From Streptomyces pilosus (GTDB taxonomy: Bacteria; Actinomycetota; Actinomycetes; Streptomycetales; Streptomycetaceae): a DNA stretch of 64,000 bases. Made by a program: the position numbers and the translations under genes. Below the pieces are notes generated by a model. That model ran no database searches, was not told the origin of the DNA, and saw nothing but the letters and a program-made list of their open reading frames with translations. How positions within the stretch are numbered: the stretch's first letter is position 1; each line of letters begins with the position of its first letter. Positions 34,715 through 44,937 of the stretch are shown here, piece by piece. The stretch spans positions 124,001 through 188,000 of the forward strand of contig NZ_BMTU01000005.1 of the NCBI RefSeq assembly GCF_014649835.1, in the 5' to 3' direction.

Positions 34715-37148
34715 CGGCGTCCACCTCACCGGGCGCCAGCTCCACGTCGTGCACCAGCGGCCCGTCCGTCACCGTCACGCGGGTCGCGCGGGAGCCGTGC
34801 GGGTCCGCCGCGGCCGCGAGCAGGTAGGTGCCCGGTGCCGGTACGGAGACGATGTACGCGCCGTCGGCGAGCGAGACCACCCGGTCCAGCCTGCGGCCCC
34901 CCGAGGTCAGCAGGGTGACGTCCGCGCCCTCGACGGGCTCGCCGTCGACGGTGCGGACGAACCCGTGGACGACCGAGGAGCCGCCGTCGCGCCCGCCGGG
35001 TTCCCCCGCCGGTGTCCCGGCGCCGGGCTGCGCGGCGGCGTCCTCCCGGGGTTCCACCGCCAGGTGCGGCAGCCGCTTGTCGAGTCCGGCCGGCAGCCAC
35101 CAGTTGGCGCGGCCGAGCAGGTGCATCACGGCCGGGACCAGCGCGGTGCGCAGGATGAACGCGTCCAGCGCGACCGCCGCGGCCAGGCCCACGCCCGCCA
35201 TGGCCGCTCCGTAGTCGCCGCTGAGCACGAAGGCGAGGAAGACGCAGACCATGATCAGGGCGGCGGAGTTGATGACCCGGCTGGTCTCCGCGAGGCCGAC
35301 GCGCACCGCGCGGGCGTTGTCCCGGGTGTGCACCCACTCCTCGTGCATCCGGCTCACCAGGAACACCTGGTAGTCCATGGAGAGGCCGAACAGCAGCGAC
35401 AGCATGATGATCGGCAGGAAGGACGCGATGGGGCCCTCCTGGCCGAGGCCCAGCACGTCCAGGCCGATGCCCCACTGGAAGACCGCCACGAGGACGCCGA
35501 AGGACGCCGCCGCCGCGAGCAGGTTCATCAGGGCGGCCGTCAGCGGCACCACGACGGAACGGAACGCCAGCAGCAGGAGCAGGAAGCCCAGGCCGATGAT
35601 CGTGGCGATGAACAGCGGCAGCCGGTCGCCGGTCACCGACGCGAAGTCCTTCGACACCGCGGTCACGCCCCCGACGTGCGCCTCGACACCCGCCTCCGGG
35701 ATGACGTCCTCGCGCAGCGCGTCGATGAGCCGGTCCGTCTCCACGTCCTGCGGTGACGTCTCGGGGATCACCTGGATGACGCTCACACCGTTGGCGGGCG
35801 GCACCGCGGCGACCTGGGCGACGCCCTCGGTCTCCCGCACCGCCGTCACCAGCGCGTCGGACGCCTCGCCGTCCACGACCACCTGGAGCGGTCCGTTGAA
35901 CCCGGGCCCGAAGCCCTCGGCGAGCAGGTCGTAGGCCTGCCGGGTGGTCAGGGAGGCGTCGTCGTTGCCCTGGTCCACGGTGCCCAGCCGCAGGGACAGC
36001 AGCGGCAGCGCGAGCGCGGCCATCAGCACGACGGCCAGCACGGCGACGGACCGCGGACGGCGTTCGACGGTGGCGGACCAGCGCGCGGCGAGACCGCTCA
36101 CCTCCTCGGCCTGCGGGCCCCGCGCCGCCAGCCGGCGGCGCTGGCGGCGGCTGAGCACCCGGTGGCCCAGCAGCCCGAGCAGCGCGGGCAGCAGGGTGAC
36201 GGCGGCCAGCACGCTCAGCACGACGGTCAGCGAGGTGCCGATGACCACACCGTCCAGGAAGCGCAGGTTCGTCACCAGCATCCCGGCGAGCGCGATGCAC
36301 ACGGTGCCGCCCGCGAACAGCACCGCCCGGCCGGAGGTGTCGAGGGCGGTGACCGCCGCCTCCTCCGGGTCGGCGCCGCGCAGGATGCCGCGCCGGTGCC
36401 GGGTGACGATGAACAGCGCGTAGTCGATGCCCACGCCGAGGCCGATCAGCGTGGCGAGCAGGGAGGCGAGTTCGGGGACGTCGGTGACGTGGCCCATCAG
36501 CTGGGTGCCGAACATGCCGGTGCCGACGCCGAAGACGGCGACCACGATCGGCAGCAGCATCGCGAACAGCGATCCGAAGGCCACGAACAGCACGACGGCG
36601 GCGGCCAGGATGCCGACCAGCTCGGCCGTGCCCGTCGGCGGCTCCTGCACGCGCGTGATGGCCTGGCCGCCCAGTTCCACCTGGAGCCCGTCGCGTGCGG
36701 CGCCCTGCGCGGTGTCGACGACGTCCCGCACCAGCTCCTTCGGCACGGCGTCCGCCTGTTCGGCGAACGTGACCTGGGCGTAGGCGATCCGCCCGTCCTC
36801 GCTGACCTGCGCGGCGCCCCGCTCGCCGTACGGGCCGGCGACGTCGCCGACGCCCTCCATGCGTCCGATCTCCGCCAGCGCCGGCTCGATCCGGGACCGT
36901 ACGGAGTCGTCGCGGACCGATCCCTCCTCGACCTTCCACACCACGGTGTCGGTGTCGCCCGCGCGGTCCGGGAACGCCCGCTCCATCAGGTCGTACGCGC
37001 GCTTGGAGTCGGTGTCCGGGAGGGAGAACACCTCCGCGTAGTTCGTGCCCGCGCTGCTCGCCGAGACCCCCAGTCCGAGCAGCGCCCCCACCCACAGCAA
37101 CAGGACCACCAGCCGATGCCGATAGCACCAGCGTGCCAATGCCGCCAC
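34707..37148 (-). CDS. MMPL-family RND transporter with C-terminal carboxypeptidase-regulatory-like domain
   Basis: 813 aa inner-membrane transporter with two repeats of one + five transmembrane segments separated by extracytoplasmic loops ([40 protein letters not shown]). MMPL motifs include [16 protein letters not shown] in repeat 1 and [18 protein letters not shown] in repeat 2, with the proton-relay Asp-Tyr pairs. After the last helix, about 85 residues form a beta-sandwich-like CarboxypepD_reg domain ([20 protein letters not shown] ... [19 protein letters not shown]), which is unusual for MMPL proteins. GTG 37148 has AAGGAG 7 bases upstream. Divergent from the response regulator gene. 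Confidence 0.92.
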   Translation of the reverse strand: MAALARWCYRHRLVVLLLWVGALLGLGVSASSAGTNYAEVFSLPDTDSKRAYDLMERAFPDRAGDTDTVVWKVEEGSVRDDSVRSRIEPALAEIGRMEGVGDVAGPYGERGAAQVSEDGRIAYAQVTFAEQADAVPKELVRDVVDTAQGAARDGLQVELGGQAITRVQEPPTGTAELVGILAAAVVLFVAFGSLFAMLLPIVVAVFGVGTGMFGTQLMGHVTDVPELASLLATLIGLGVGIDYALFIVTRHRRGILRGADPEEAAVTALDTSGRAVLFAGGTVCIALAGMLVTNLRFLDGVVIGTSLTVVLSVLAAVTLLPALLGLLGHRVLSRRQRRRLAARGPQAEEVSGLAARWSATVERRPRSVAVLAVVLMAALALPLLSLRLGTVDQGNDDASLTTRQAYDLLAEGFGPGFNGPLQVVVDGEASDALVTAVRETEGVAQVAAVPPANGVSVIQVIPETSPQDVETDRLIDALREDVIPEAGVEAHVGGVTAVSKDFASVTGDRLPLFIATIIGLGFLLLLLAFRSVVVPLTAALMNLLAAAASFGVLVAVFQWGIGLDVLGLGQEGPIASFLPIIMLSLLFGLSMDYQVFLVSRMHEEWVHTRDNARAVRVGLAETSRVINSAALIMVCVFLAFVLSGDYGAAMAGVGLAAAVALDAFILRTALVPAVMHLLGRANWWLPAGLDKRLPHLAVEPREDAAAQPGAGTPAGEPGGRDGGSSVVHGFVRTVDGEPVEGADVTLLTSGGRRLDRVVSLADGAYIVSVPAPGTYLLAAAADPHGSRATRVTVTDGPLVHDVELAPGEVDAVS

Positions 37149-37302
37149 GTTCCAGCTCCTTCGTCGAATCGGTCGGTCCCCCAGGTCCTGGCAGCAGAAT
37201 CGACGGCGGGGCCCGTCCGGCGACACGACCGGCGCCGGACTCTCAAGGAACTCCAAGGCGGCAACCCGTACGGCGGCGGGCGGCCGCGCCGATACTGGGG
37301 GC

Positions 37303-37992
37303 ATGACGACAGCTCCCGGCACCGTGCTGGTCGTGGAGGACGAGGAGAGCATCGCGGACGTCCTCGCCATCGCCCTGCGCTACCACCGCTTCGAGGTCAT
37401 GACCGCGGGCACGGTCCGCGAGGCGCTCGCGCTGACCGAGCACACCCGCCCCGACGCCGCCCTGCTCGACGTGATGCTGCCCGACGGGGACGGCCGCGCC
37501 CTCGGCCGCGAACTGCGCGCCCGGCGGCCGGAGCTGGCGCTGGTCTTCCTCACCGCACGGGACGCGCCCGCCGAGATCGTCGGCGCGCTCGGCTTCGGCG
37601 ACGACTACATCACCAAGCCGTTCAACATCGACGAGGTGGTCGCCCGGATCACCGCCGTGCTGCGCCGCACCCGCCCCGCCGACGTGCTCCCGCAGCGGGC
37701 GCCGCTGCGCCACGGCGACCTCGAACTGGACGAGACGACGTACTCGGTGCGCCGCGCGGGCCGCTCGGTGGAACTCACCCCCACCGAGTACGCGCTGCTG
37801 CGCTTCCTGGTGCGCAACGGCGGCCGGATCGTGCCCAAGGAGCAACTCCTGCGCCACGTCTGGCAGTACGAGCACGCGCCCGCCGAGTCGACCGTCGTCG
37901 AGACCTACATCAGCTACCTGCGGCGCAAACTCGACACCCTGGGCCCGCCGGTGATCACCACCCGGCGCGGGGTCGGGTACGGGCTGACGTGA
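37303..37992 (+). CDS. OmpR-family response regulator
   Basis: 229 aa. Receiver domain with acidic pocket ([10 protein letters not shown]), phospho-acceptor Asp in [14 protein letters not shown] and the conserved Lys in YITKPF; C-terminal winged helix ([20 protein letters not shown] ... [17 protein letters not shown]). ATG 37303 sits 6 bases after GATACT, a leaderless-mRNA pattern. GTGA overlap with the cognate kinase gene. The divergent MMPL transporter is a candidate target. Confidence 0.95.
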   Translation: MTTAPGTVLVVEDEESIADVLAIALRYHRFEVMTAGTVREALALTEHTRPDAALLDVMLPDGDGRALGRELRARRPELALVFLTARDAPAEIVGALGFGDDYITKPFNIDEVVARITAVLRRTRPADVLPQRAPLRHGDLELDETTYSVRRAGRSVELTPTEYALLRFLVRNGGRIVPKEQLLRHVWQYEHAPAESTVVETYISYLRRKLDTLGPPVITTRRGVGYGLT

Positions 37993-39548
37993 GGCTTCCC
38001 GCACGGAAGCCGGGCCGGATGCGGGGCGTTCACTCGCTGCGCGGCCAACTGACCCTGGCCAACGTGGTGCTGCTGGCGCTGGGCATCGTCGCCGCCACCG
38101 TGGTGAGCGTGCTGGGCATGCGCTACTACCTGCTCGACCAGATCGACGCCGAGCTGACCCGGACCCGGGACTCGCTGGGCGGCTCGGAGCTGACGCTGCG
38201 GCAGATCGACTCACTGAGCGTGCTGAGCTTCTTCCGCGACCGGGTGGACCCGGACTGGAAGGGGGAGGCCGACCCCGACTCGATCTTCGCCGCCGTGGAC
38301 GCCCGGGGCGAGCCCGTCGGCATCCTCGGTTTCGCGCCGACCGACTCCCAGCGGGCCCTGGCGGACGCGGTGGGCGACGTGCGGACGCTGCTGCGGGACC
38401 CGGAGCCGCGCGACGTCACCGTGCGCGGCTCCGCCTACCGGGTCACCGCCACCCGGCTCGCGGACGGCACGTACGTCATGATCGCCGCCTCCACCGAGGC
38501 GGTGCACGACGTGGTCGCCAAGGCGGTCAAGTTCGACCTGGCGATCGGCACGCTGCTGCTGTCGCTGCTGGCCTGTCTCACCATGTTCAGTGTGCGGCGC
38601 CGGATGCGGCCGCTGGAGGACATGGTGGAGACGTCGTCGGCGATCGCGGAGGGCGACCTGACTCGGCGGGTGCCCTCCAGCCGGGACCCGATCCTCGAGG
38701 TGGAGCAGCTGCGGCTCGCGCTCAACTCGATGCTCCAGCAGGTGGAGTCGGCGTACCGCACGCGCGAGCGCAGCGCGGCCCAGCTGCGCCGGTTCGTCGC
38801 CGACGCCTCGCACGAGCTGCGCACACCGCTGGCCGCGATACGCGGTTACCTCCAGCTGTACGACCGGGGGATGCTGCGGGAGCCGGTGGAGCGCAAGCGG
38901 GCCTGGGACCGGATGATGACGGAGTCCGAGCGGATGGCCCGGCTGGTCGACGAGCTGCTGGTGCTGGCCCGGCTGGACCAGCGCCCCGAACTGCGGCTGC
39001 GGAACGTCGACGTGTGCCGGCTGGTGCGGGAGGCGGCGGAGGACGTACGGGTGCAGCAGCCGGGCCGTCCGGTGACCGTGGACGCCGGCGGCTCGGTGCT
39101 GGTGCACGCGGACGAGGCGGGGCTCCGGCAGGTCCTGGGCAACCTGCTCGGCAACGTGCGCACGCACACCCCGGCGGACGTGCCGGTGCTGCTGGAGGTG
39201 GCCCGGGGCGACGGGGAGGTCCGGCTGTCCGTGACGGATCAGGGGCCGGGGCTCGCGCCCGAGGACGCCGCCCGGGTCTTCGACCGCTTCTTCCGGGTGG
39301 GCGGGGGCGCGGGCAGCGGGCTGGGCATGGCGATCGTGCAGGGGGTCGTGCGGGCGCACGGCGGCGAGGTGGCGGTGACCACGGCACCGGGCGAGGGCCT
39401 GGCCGTCACGGTGACCCTCCCGAACCACCGGGCACCGGACCCGGCGACGGCCCCGGCGGACGGGGACGACGAGCCCGGACTTCCCCGGGCCCGCGCGACA
39501 GCGCCCCGACCCGGACACGACGGCGCCCCGGGCGGGCCGGGGCGGTGA
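37989..39548 (+). CDS. Sensor histidine kinase
   Basis: 519 aa membrane kinase. TM1 ([20 protein letters not shown]), an extracytoplasmic domain of about 135 residues, TM2 ([19 protein letters not shown]), HAMP linker, HisKA with the phospho-His in [19 protein letters not shown], and HATPase_c ([42 protein letters not shown]). The last 45 residues are a Pro/Arg/Asp-rich tail. GTG 37989 overlaps the regulator's TGA. Phosphorylates the regulator at 37303. Confidence 0.95.
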   Translation: MRLPARKPGRMRGVHSLRGQLTLANVVLLALGIVAATVVSVLGMRYYLLDQIDAELTRTRDSLGGSELTLRQIDSLSVLSFFRDRVDPDWKGEADPDSIFAAVDARGEPVGILGFAPTDSQRALADAVGDVRTLLRDPEPRDVTVRGSAYRVTATRLADGTYVMIAASTEAVHDVVAKAVKFDLAIGTLLLSLLACLTMFSVRRRMRPLEDMVETSSAIAEGDLTRRVPSSRDPILEVEQLRLALNSMLQQVESAYRTRERSAAQLRRFVADASHELRTPLAAIRGYLQLYDRGMLREPVERKRAWDRMMTESERMARLVDELLVLARLDQRPELRLRNVDVCRLVREAAEDVRVQQPGRPVTVDAGGSVLVHADEAGLRQVLGNLLGNVRTHTPADVPVLLEVARGDGEVRLSVTDQGPGLAPEDAARVFDRFFRVGGGAGSGLGMAIVQGVVRAHGGEVAVTTAPGEGLAVTVTLPNHRAPDPATAPADGDDEPGLPRARATAPRPGHDGAPGGPGR

Positions 39549-39654
39549 AGCCGGACAGGACCGGGCCCGCACGGTCCCGGTCCCGCACCGGCTGTCCCGC
39601 ACCGGACCGGCACGGGAGCGGGGCCCCCGCCGCCCCGGCGCCGGCCGGCGCCTC

Positions 39655-40980
39655 TCACGCCTCCCGCGACGCGAGCTCGATCACCGTGATGTCCGACGGC
39701 GCGCCCACCCGGGTGGGCGGCCCCCACGCCCCCGCACCGCGGCTGACGTACAACTGCGTGTCCCCGTACCGGTCGAGACCCGCCAGCGTCGGATTCGCGG
39801 CACCGGCGAGCAGGTTCGCGGGCCACAGCTGGCCCCCGTGCGTGTGACCGGACAGCTGCAGGTCCACCCCGTACTCCACGGCCTCGTGGATCTGCACGGG
39901 CTGGTGCGCCAGCAGCACACTGGCCCGTCCCCGGTCCCGGTCGCCCAACGCCCGTGCGTAGTCCGGCCCCTGCCCCTCGTCCTCGCCGGCCACGTCGTTG
40001 ACCCCGGCCAGGTCGAAGTGCGGCAGCTCCCTGCGCGCGTTCTCCAGCGGGGTCAGCCCCAGCCGCCGGACCTCCTCGACCCACTGCTCGGCGCCCGAGA
40101 AGTACTCGTGGTTGCCGGTGACGAAGAACGACCCGTGCCGTGCCCTGAGCTGCGCCAGCGGCGCCGCGGCCGGTCCGAGGTCCTTCACGCTGCCGTCCAC
40201 CAGGTCGCCGACCACCGCGATCAGGTCCGGCTGGGTCGAGTTGATCGTGTCGACGACCTTCTGCGCGAACCCCCGCCCCAGCACCGGCCCGAGGTGGATG
40301 TCGCTGACCACCGCGATGCGGTAACCGTGCGCCGCCCGGGGCAGCTTGGCCAGCGGCACGGTGACCCGCTTCACGCCCGGACCGCGCAGCACCCCGTACG
40401 TCCCGTGGCCGACCGTCGCCACGGCCGCCGCGGCGGCGGCCCCGCCGACGACCCGGGAGACGAAGAGCCGGCGCGAGGGCCCGGCCGCCGGGGCCTCCGG
40501 CGCCGCGGACGCTCCGCCGCCACCCGGTCCGGCGTCCCGCGCGGCGCCCGCACCCCGGTCCGGCGGTACGGTCTCCGGCTCCGCCGGCACGTCCGCCCGC
40601 GCCTCCGCCGGGGCCGCCGGGGCCGCCGGGGCCGCCGTCGTCTCCGCGGACCGGTCCCGCCGCTGGAGGACTCCGCGCAGCACCGGCCGCACCAGCTCAC
40701 CCGCGAGCACCGCCAGCAGCAGGTACAGGCTCAGCGCCAGCCACAGGTACCCCGGCCAGGCCAGCAGCTGCTTGAGCCAGAAGGGCACGTCGGACCGCGA
40801 GGTGACGAACGCGCCGACGGTCAGCGCCCAGCCCGTGACGATCACCACCGCGCCGGCGCGGCGCACCGCGCCCGGGCCCTGTGTGGTGTCCCGGAACAGG
40901 CGTCGCCACAGGTACCAGTTGCCCGTGACCAGGACGGCCAGGACCAGGAGCGCGACGAGTACGAAGACGACGATGGCCAC
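39655..40980 (-). CDS. Membrane-anchored metallophosphoesterase
   Basis: 441 aa. Three N-terminal transmembrane segments (VVFVLVALLVLAVLVTGNWY; AVVIVTGWALTVGAFVT; YLWLALSLYLLLAVLAG), a 70-residue Pro/Ala/Glu linker with APAAPAAPAE, a fourth hydrophobic segment after SRRLFVSR, then the calcineurin-like catalytic domain with VVSDIHLG, VVGDLVDGS, VTGNHEYFSG and LSGHTHGGQLWP. All metal ligands are present. Resembles YkuE/YaeI-type phosphodiesterases that act on lipid A-like or undecaprenyl substrates; the real substrate is unknown. Confidence 0.88.
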   Translation of the reverse strand: MAIVVFVLVALLVLAVLVTGNWYLWRRLFRDTTQGPGAVRRAGAVVIVTGWALTVGAFVTSRSDVPFWLKQLLAWPGYLWLALSLYLLLAVLAGELVRPVLRGVLQRRDRSAETTAAPAAPAAPAEARADVPAEPETVPPDRGAGAARDAGPGGGGASAAPEAPAAGPSRRLFVSRVVGGAAAAAAVATVGHGTYGVLRGPGVKRVTVPLAKLPRAAHGYRIAVVSDIHLGPVLGRGFAQKVVDTINSTQPDLIAVVGDLVDGSVKDLGPAAAPLAQLRARHGSFFVTGNHEYFSGAEQWVEEVRRLGLTPLENARRELPHFDLAGVNDVAGEDEGQGPDYARALGDRDRGRASVLLAHQPVQIHEAVEYGVDLQLSGHTHGGQLWPANLLAGAANPTLAGLDRYGDTQLYVSRGAGAWGPPTRVGAPSDITVIELASREA

Positions 40981-41004
40981 GGTGCGGTGTTCCCCTGCTT
41001 TTCG

Positions 41005-41256
41005 TTACGACGTCGTCCGTGACGTCCGGCTCAATGCGCGCAGTCCGCGCAACCCGATGCCCCCGATGACCGTCCCCCATACGAAGGAGACGACGGCCAG
41101 CGTCAGATGAACGAAGAAGTACGCCGTCGGATTCCCGTTTTCGAACGCGAGCCCGCTGCTGTCCTTGACCAGGTTCTTGACGAAAGTGATCCAGATGATC
41201 CAGCTCCACACCCCGAAGGCGAGCAGGAACCAGGAGACGGGGCGGCTGAGCTTCAC
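41005..41256 (-). CDS. Small two-helix membrane protein (SCO4848-like)
   Basis: 83 aa from GTG 41256, with AAAGG upstream. Two transmembrane segments: VSWFLLAFGVWSWIIWITFV and YFFVHLTLAVVSFVWGTVIG, then a basic tail. It matches my recollection of a Streptomyces family named after SCO4848, directly before the D,D-carboxypeptidase gene (SCO4847); function unknown. The longer frame upstream overlaps the carboxypeptidase gene on the other strand and is not coding. Lies 24 bases from the metallophosphoesterase start on the same strand. Confidence 0.75.
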   Translation of the reverse strand: MKLSRPVSWFLLAFGVWSWIIWITFVKNLVKDSSGLAFENGNPTAYFFVHLTLAVVSFVWGTVIGGIGLRGLRALSRTSRTTS

Positions 41257-41428
41257 CGAACAGGACCTTTCGTCGCGGCACCGGGCTCCCGCGGGCGGCC
41301 GGGGGACCAGGGGTTGTCCCCCGGATGAGCACGGCATGCGTCCAGTATCACCGGCCCCTGTCCGGTTCCTTTCCCGGGGTGGGGACCGGGGCGGGACATC
41401 CTCGGGCGTGGCATGTACGTTTCCGACC

Positions 41429-42703
41429 GTGCCCGCACCCAAGAACACCGTCCGGCGCTCCCTGCTGGTCGCTGCCACGGTCCTGCTGTCCACCGCGCTG
41501 ACCGCGCCCGTCGCCCTGGCGGCCCCGAAGCCCTCGCCGACACCGTCGGTCACACCCCCCGCCGGGATGTCCACGGTGGGCGGCGCGCGGCTCGGGCAGC
41601 CGGGCACGCAGGTCAACCTGGCGAGCGGGGTGCCGGTGCTGCCGAAGGAGCTGTCGGCCCGGTCCTGGATCGTCGCCGACGCGGAGTCCGGTGAGGTCCT
41701 CGCCGCGCACAACGCGCACTGGCGGCTGGCCCCGGCGAGCACCCTGAAGATGCTGTTCGCCGACACGCTGCTGCCGAAGTGGCCCAAGACGACGCAGCAC
41801 AAGGTGGAGGTCTCCGACCTGGCCGGGGTCGGCTCCGGTTCCAGCATGGTCGGGATCAAGGAGGAGGAGACGTACACCGTCCACGAACTGTGGCTGGGTG
41901 TCTTCCTCCGCTCCGGCAACGACGCCGTGCACGTGCTGACGGCGATGAACGGGGGCGTCGAGAACACCGTCCGGGACATGAACGCGCACGCCGGCGAACT
42001 CCAGGCGTTCGACACGCAGGTGGTCAGCCCGGACGGCTACGACGCCGACGGACAGGTGTCGTCCGCGTACGACCTGACGCTGATCGCCCGCTCGGGGCTG
42101 CAGAAGAAGGACTTCCGGGAGTACGCCTCGACGGTCCGGGCGAAGTTCCCGGGGGAGACGAAGAAGAACAAGAAGGGCAAGAAGGTCCGGGGGTCCTTCG
42201 AGATCCAGAACACCAACCGGCTGCTGAGCGGCGACTCCGACGTCCCCGTCTACCAGGGCATAGCTGGCGTGAAGAACGGCAACACCACCAACGCCGGCGC
42301 CACCTTCACCGGTGTCGCCGAGCGGAACGGCAAGGTGCTGCTGGTCACCGTGATGAACCCGCAGAAGGACGAGTCCAACGAGGTCTACAAGGAGACCGCG
42401 CGGCTCCTCGACTGGGGCTTCCGGGCGGCCGGCAAGGTCGAACCGGTCGGTGAGCTGGTGCCGCCGAAGAGCGCCGTCCAGGCGGGTGCGCAGCCGGGTC
42501 CGTCCGCCTCCCCGGGTGAGGCCGGGGGTGTGGTGGCCGGGTCGAAGCCGGTGGCGAGCGCCCCGGCGGGCGGCGGGACCGACGGCATCGGGACCGCGCT
42601 GGGCATCACGGGCGGGGTGCTCCTGCTGCTCGCGGGCGGCGGGTTCCTGGTCAACCGGCGCTGGCCGCTGCCGGACCTGGTGCGCCGTCGCCCGCGTCCG
42701 TGA
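41429..42703 (+). CDS. D-alanyl-D-alanine carboxypeptidase (PBP5/DacA type)
   Basis: Trims the terminal D-Ala of peptidoglycan stem peptides. 424 aa: signal peptide (RRSLLVAATVLLSTALTAPVALA), Pro/Ser linker, S11 domain with the SxxK nucleophile in PASTLKM, the SGN motif in LRSGNDAV, and the KTG-equivalent in GVKNGNTTNAG (KNG rather than KTG). A C-terminal Pro/Ala/Gly linker, one transmembrane helix (GITGGVLLLLAGGGFLV) and a basic tail anchor it. Homologue in S. coelicolor is, from memory, SCO4847. GTG 41429 lies 7 bases after TACGTT (leaderless). Its 3' end overlaps the BrkB gene by 53 bases. Confidence 0.9.
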   Translation: MPAPKNTVRRSLLVAATVLLSTALTAPVALAAPKPSPTPSVTPPAGMSTVGGARLGQPGTQVNLASGVPVLPKELSARSWIVADAESGEVLAAHNAHWRLAPASTLKMLFADTLLPKWPKTTQHKVEVSDLAGVGSGSSMVGIKEEETYTVHELWLGVFLRSGNDAVHVLTAMNGGVENTVRDMNAHAGELQAFDTQVVSPDGYDADGQVSSAYDLTLIARSGLQKKDFREYASTVRAKFPGETKKNKKGKKVRGSFEIQNTNRLLSGDSDVPVYQGIAGVKNGNTTNAGATFTGVAERNGKVLLVTVMNPQKDESNEVYKETARLLDWGFRAAGKVEPVGELVPPKSAVQAGAQPGPSASPGEAGGVVAGSKPVASAPAGGGTDGIGTALGITGGVLLLLAGGGFLVNRRWPLPDLVRRRPRP

Positions 42704-43571
42704 CCGCGGCGCCCTCCGGGCCCTCGTCCCGTTTGCCGGGCGTCGCCGTCCAGGCGGCGCAGAACAGGACCAGCTTCGTGGTGAAGTTGATCCACAGCAG
42801 CAGGGCCACGGGGACACCGAAGGCGCCGTACATGCTCTTCGCGGCCACGCCCTGCACATAACCGCTGAGCAGCAGCTTCAGCAGTTCGAAGCCGACCCCG
42901 CCGGTGAGCGCGGCGACGGTCAGCCGGCGCCGGGTGGGTTCGACGCCGGGCAGCAGGCTGAGGACGTACAGCAGGAGCAGGAAGTCGGCGCCCACGGCGA
43001 CGGCGAACGCCGTGACGTGCAGGACGACGCCGCCCCAGCCGCCCTCCTCCAGACCGATGGCGTCGCTGATCCGGCCGACCAGGGCGGAGGCGACGGCGGA
43101 GGCGACCAGGGTGAGCAGGAGCGCGCCCCCGAGCCCGACGAGGACACCGGTGTCCTTGCCCTTGCGCAGGAAGGGGTTCTCGTCCTCCTCGGGCAGCTCC
43201 CACACCGCGCGCAGGCAGTCGCGCATGGCGCCGGCCCAGCTGACGCCGGTGAACAGCAGGGCGGCACCGGCGATGAGGCCGACGGTGCCGGCGTTCTGCA
43301 CCAGGTCGCCGATCTGGTCGGAGATGCCGGGCACCTGCTCGGTGATCTTGTCCTGGAGGGCCTTCTGCTGGTCCTGGCCGAGGGTGGCGGCGCCGATCGC
43401 GGCCGCGAAGGTGAGCAGCGGGAACAGCGCGACGAAACTGCGGAACGTCATCGCCGCCGCCAGCCGCGTCCAGTGCACGCGGTCCAGACGCTCGAACGAC
43501 CGCCACGCGTGGGTGAGCATCGCCCTGGTCACCCACGGCCCCACGACCGGGAGCCTTTTCAGCCAGTCCAT
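42651..43571 (-). CDS. YihY/BrkB-family integral membrane protein
   Basis: 306 aa, six predicted transmembrane helices. Family features: HAWRSFERLDRVHWTRLAAAMTFRSFVALFPLL at the N-terminus (the AxxxxFxxxxALFPL pattern) and GAFGVPVALLLWINFTTKLVLF near the end. Often called virulence factor BrkB; true function unknown. ATG 43571 lies within the 3' end of the GtrA-like gene (13-base overlap), so it is the last gene of the PAP2-UbiA-GtrA-BrkB operon. C-tail is disordered and overlaps the convergent carboxypeptidase gene. Confidence 0.85.
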   Translation of the reverse strand: MDWLKRLPVVGPWVTRAMLTHAWRSFERLDRVHWTRLAAAMTFRSFVALFPLLTFAAAIGAATLGQDQQKALQDKITEQVPGISDQIGDLVQNAGTVGLIAGAALLFTGVSWAGAMRDCLRAVWELPEEDENPFLRKGKDTGVLVGLGGALLLTLVASAVASALVGRISDAIGLEEGGWGGVVLHVTAFAVAVGADFLLLLYVLSLLPGVEPTRRRLTVAALTGGVGFELLKLLLSGYVQGVAAKSMYGAFGVPVALLLWINFTTKLVLFCAAWTATPGKRDEGPEGAAVTDAGDGAPGPAAASAG

Positions 43572-43996
43572 GAGCGGACTCTGCCCGCATTGCGGAAGAC
43601 CAATGTTCTCGTGCCCCAGAACCGGACACCGGTGGCCAGTGCCATGCCGACCACGGCACCGGACACGATGTCCGCGCGCCGCGAGGTGAGACCGAGCCCG
43701 TAGTGGCTGACGGCCAGGCACAGCAGCTGCACGGCGGCACCGGCGAGGTTGACCGCGAAGAACATCGCGAGGGGACGGGCGCCGCGCACCCGTGTGGCGC
43801 GGTACGTGCCGTGCGCGTTGCCCGCGTAGGCGACCGCGCAGCCGGCGACGAAGGACAGGGCCTTGGCGGTCAGCGGGTCGAGCCCGCCCGGGCCGCGCAG
43901 GTACACGAAGAGGCCGAGGTCGACGGCGTAGGCGAGCAGACCGGCGGTGGCGAAACCGACGAGTTCCCGGCGGTGCCGGCGCAGTCGGTCCCTCAC
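43559..43996 (-). CDS. GtrA-family membrane protein (Rv3789-like position)
   Basis: 145 aa, four transmembrane helices: VGFATAGLLAYAVDLGLFVY, LSFVAGCAVAYAGNAHGTYR (with the GtrA-type N..WTF-like NAHGTYR), MFFAVNLAGAAVQLLCLAV and VSGAVVGMALATGVRFWGTR. GtrA proteins move or recruit polyprenyl-phosphate-linked sugars. In mycobacteria the GtrA protein Rv3789 sits with dprE1/dprE2 and acts in arabinogalactan synthesis, the same neighbourhood as here. GTG 43996 overlaps the UbiA-type gene stop (GTGA). Confidence 0.82.
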   Translation of the reverse strand: MRDRLRRHRRELVGFATAGLLAYAVDLGLFVYLRGPGGLDPLTAKALSFVAGCAVAYAGNAHGTYRATRVRGARPLAMFFAVNLAGAAVQLLCLAVSHYGLGLTSRRADIVSGAVVGMALATGVRFWGTRTLVFRNAGRVRSWTG

Positions 43997-44937
43997 CAGT
44001 CGGCCACCGCGAGCGCGTACATCGCCGCCCACACCACGCCGATGACGGCGAGCGCGCGGTCGCCGAGGACCACGTCCTCCGGTTCGCCGGCGCTCCCCCG
44101 GTCGGCGAAGACGGCGTAGCGCAGGACGGCGAGGACGAAGGCGACCACGGACAGCTGCCGCCAGGGCAGCAGGCCGGTGTGCGGCACCCCGCCGTCCTCC
44201 AGGGCCCACAGGCAGTAGCCGATGACGGCCACGGCGGCGGCGAGCTGCCACACGAAGCGCAGGTAGCCGGTGGTGTACTCGGTGAGCAACGCGCGTGTGG
44301 CGCCCTCCTTCCCGGCCAGCTGGACGGCCTCGGAGTAGCGCTTGGCCGCGACCATGAACAGCGCGCCGAACCCGGTGGTGATCAGGAACCAGCGCGAGAG
44401 CGGGATGCCGAGGGCGAGCCCGCCGGCCACCGCGCGCATCACGAAACCGGTGGTGACGACGACGAGGTCGACGACGAGGACGTGCTTGAGGCTGACGCAG
44501 TACGCCAGCTGCATGACCAGGTAGGCGGTCAGCAGCGCGGCGACCTCCGGCGGGCACAGCCGGGCCGCGGCGACCGGCGCGAGGACACCGAGGACGACGC
44601 CGGCGGTGTAGGCGACCGGCACCGGGACCTGGCCGGCGGCGACCGGGCGGCGGCACTTGGTGGGGTGGGCGCGGTCGGCCTCGGCGTCCCGGGCGTCGTT
44701 GACCAGGTAGACGGCGGCGGCGCAGGCGGTGAAGAGGACGAAGACCAGGGCGAGGCGGGCCGGGGCGCCGGCGGAGAACAGCTCGCCGGCGGCGGCCGGC
44801 GCTGCGACCACCAGGACGTTCTTGACCCACTGCTTGGGGCGCGCGGTCCTGAGCAGCCCCGTGAGGAGACCGCCGCCGGAGGGCGGCGGCGCCTGCCGCT
44901 GACCGGTGCGGTCGCGCAGGAGGGCGGTGCCGGTCAC
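43993..44937 (-). CDS. Decaprenyl-phosphate phosphoribosyltransferase-like UbiA protein
   Basis: 314 aa, about nine transmembrane helices. UbiA-superfamily Asp-rich motif in VNDARDAEADRAHPTKCRRP and the second motif region around MVAAKRYSEAVQLAGKEG are as in Rv3806c (DPPR synthase), which joins PRPP to decaprenyl phosphate. ARPKQWVKN near the N-terminus is typical of this subfamily rather than of menaquinone or heme prenyltransferases. GTG 44937 forms a GTGA overlap with the PAP2 gene; the long frame beyond it to 45477 is a shadow. First committed step of a DPA-type donor. Confidence 0.87.
   Translation of the reverse strand: MTGTALLRDRTGQRQAPPPSGGGLLTGLLRTARPKQWVKNVLVVAAPAAAGELFSAGAPARLALVFVLFTACAAAVYLVNDARDAEADRAHPTKCRRPVAAGQVPVPVAYTAGVVLGVLAPVAAARLCPPEVAALLTAYLVMQLAYCVSLKHVLVVDLVVVTTGFVMRAVAGGLALGIPLSRWFLITTGFGALFMVAAKRYSEAVQLAGKEGATRALLTEYTTGYLRFVWQLAAAVAVIGYCLWALEDGGVPHTGLLPWRQLSVVAFVLAVLRYAVFADRGSAGEPEDVVLGDRALAVIGVVWAAMYALAVADW

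Noticed and set aside
36162..37988. Large upstream extension of the histidine kinase frame (to 36162)
   Set aside because: It runs through the MMPL gene in antisense and through the response regulator in another frame. The GTGA overlap at 37989 gives the natural start.
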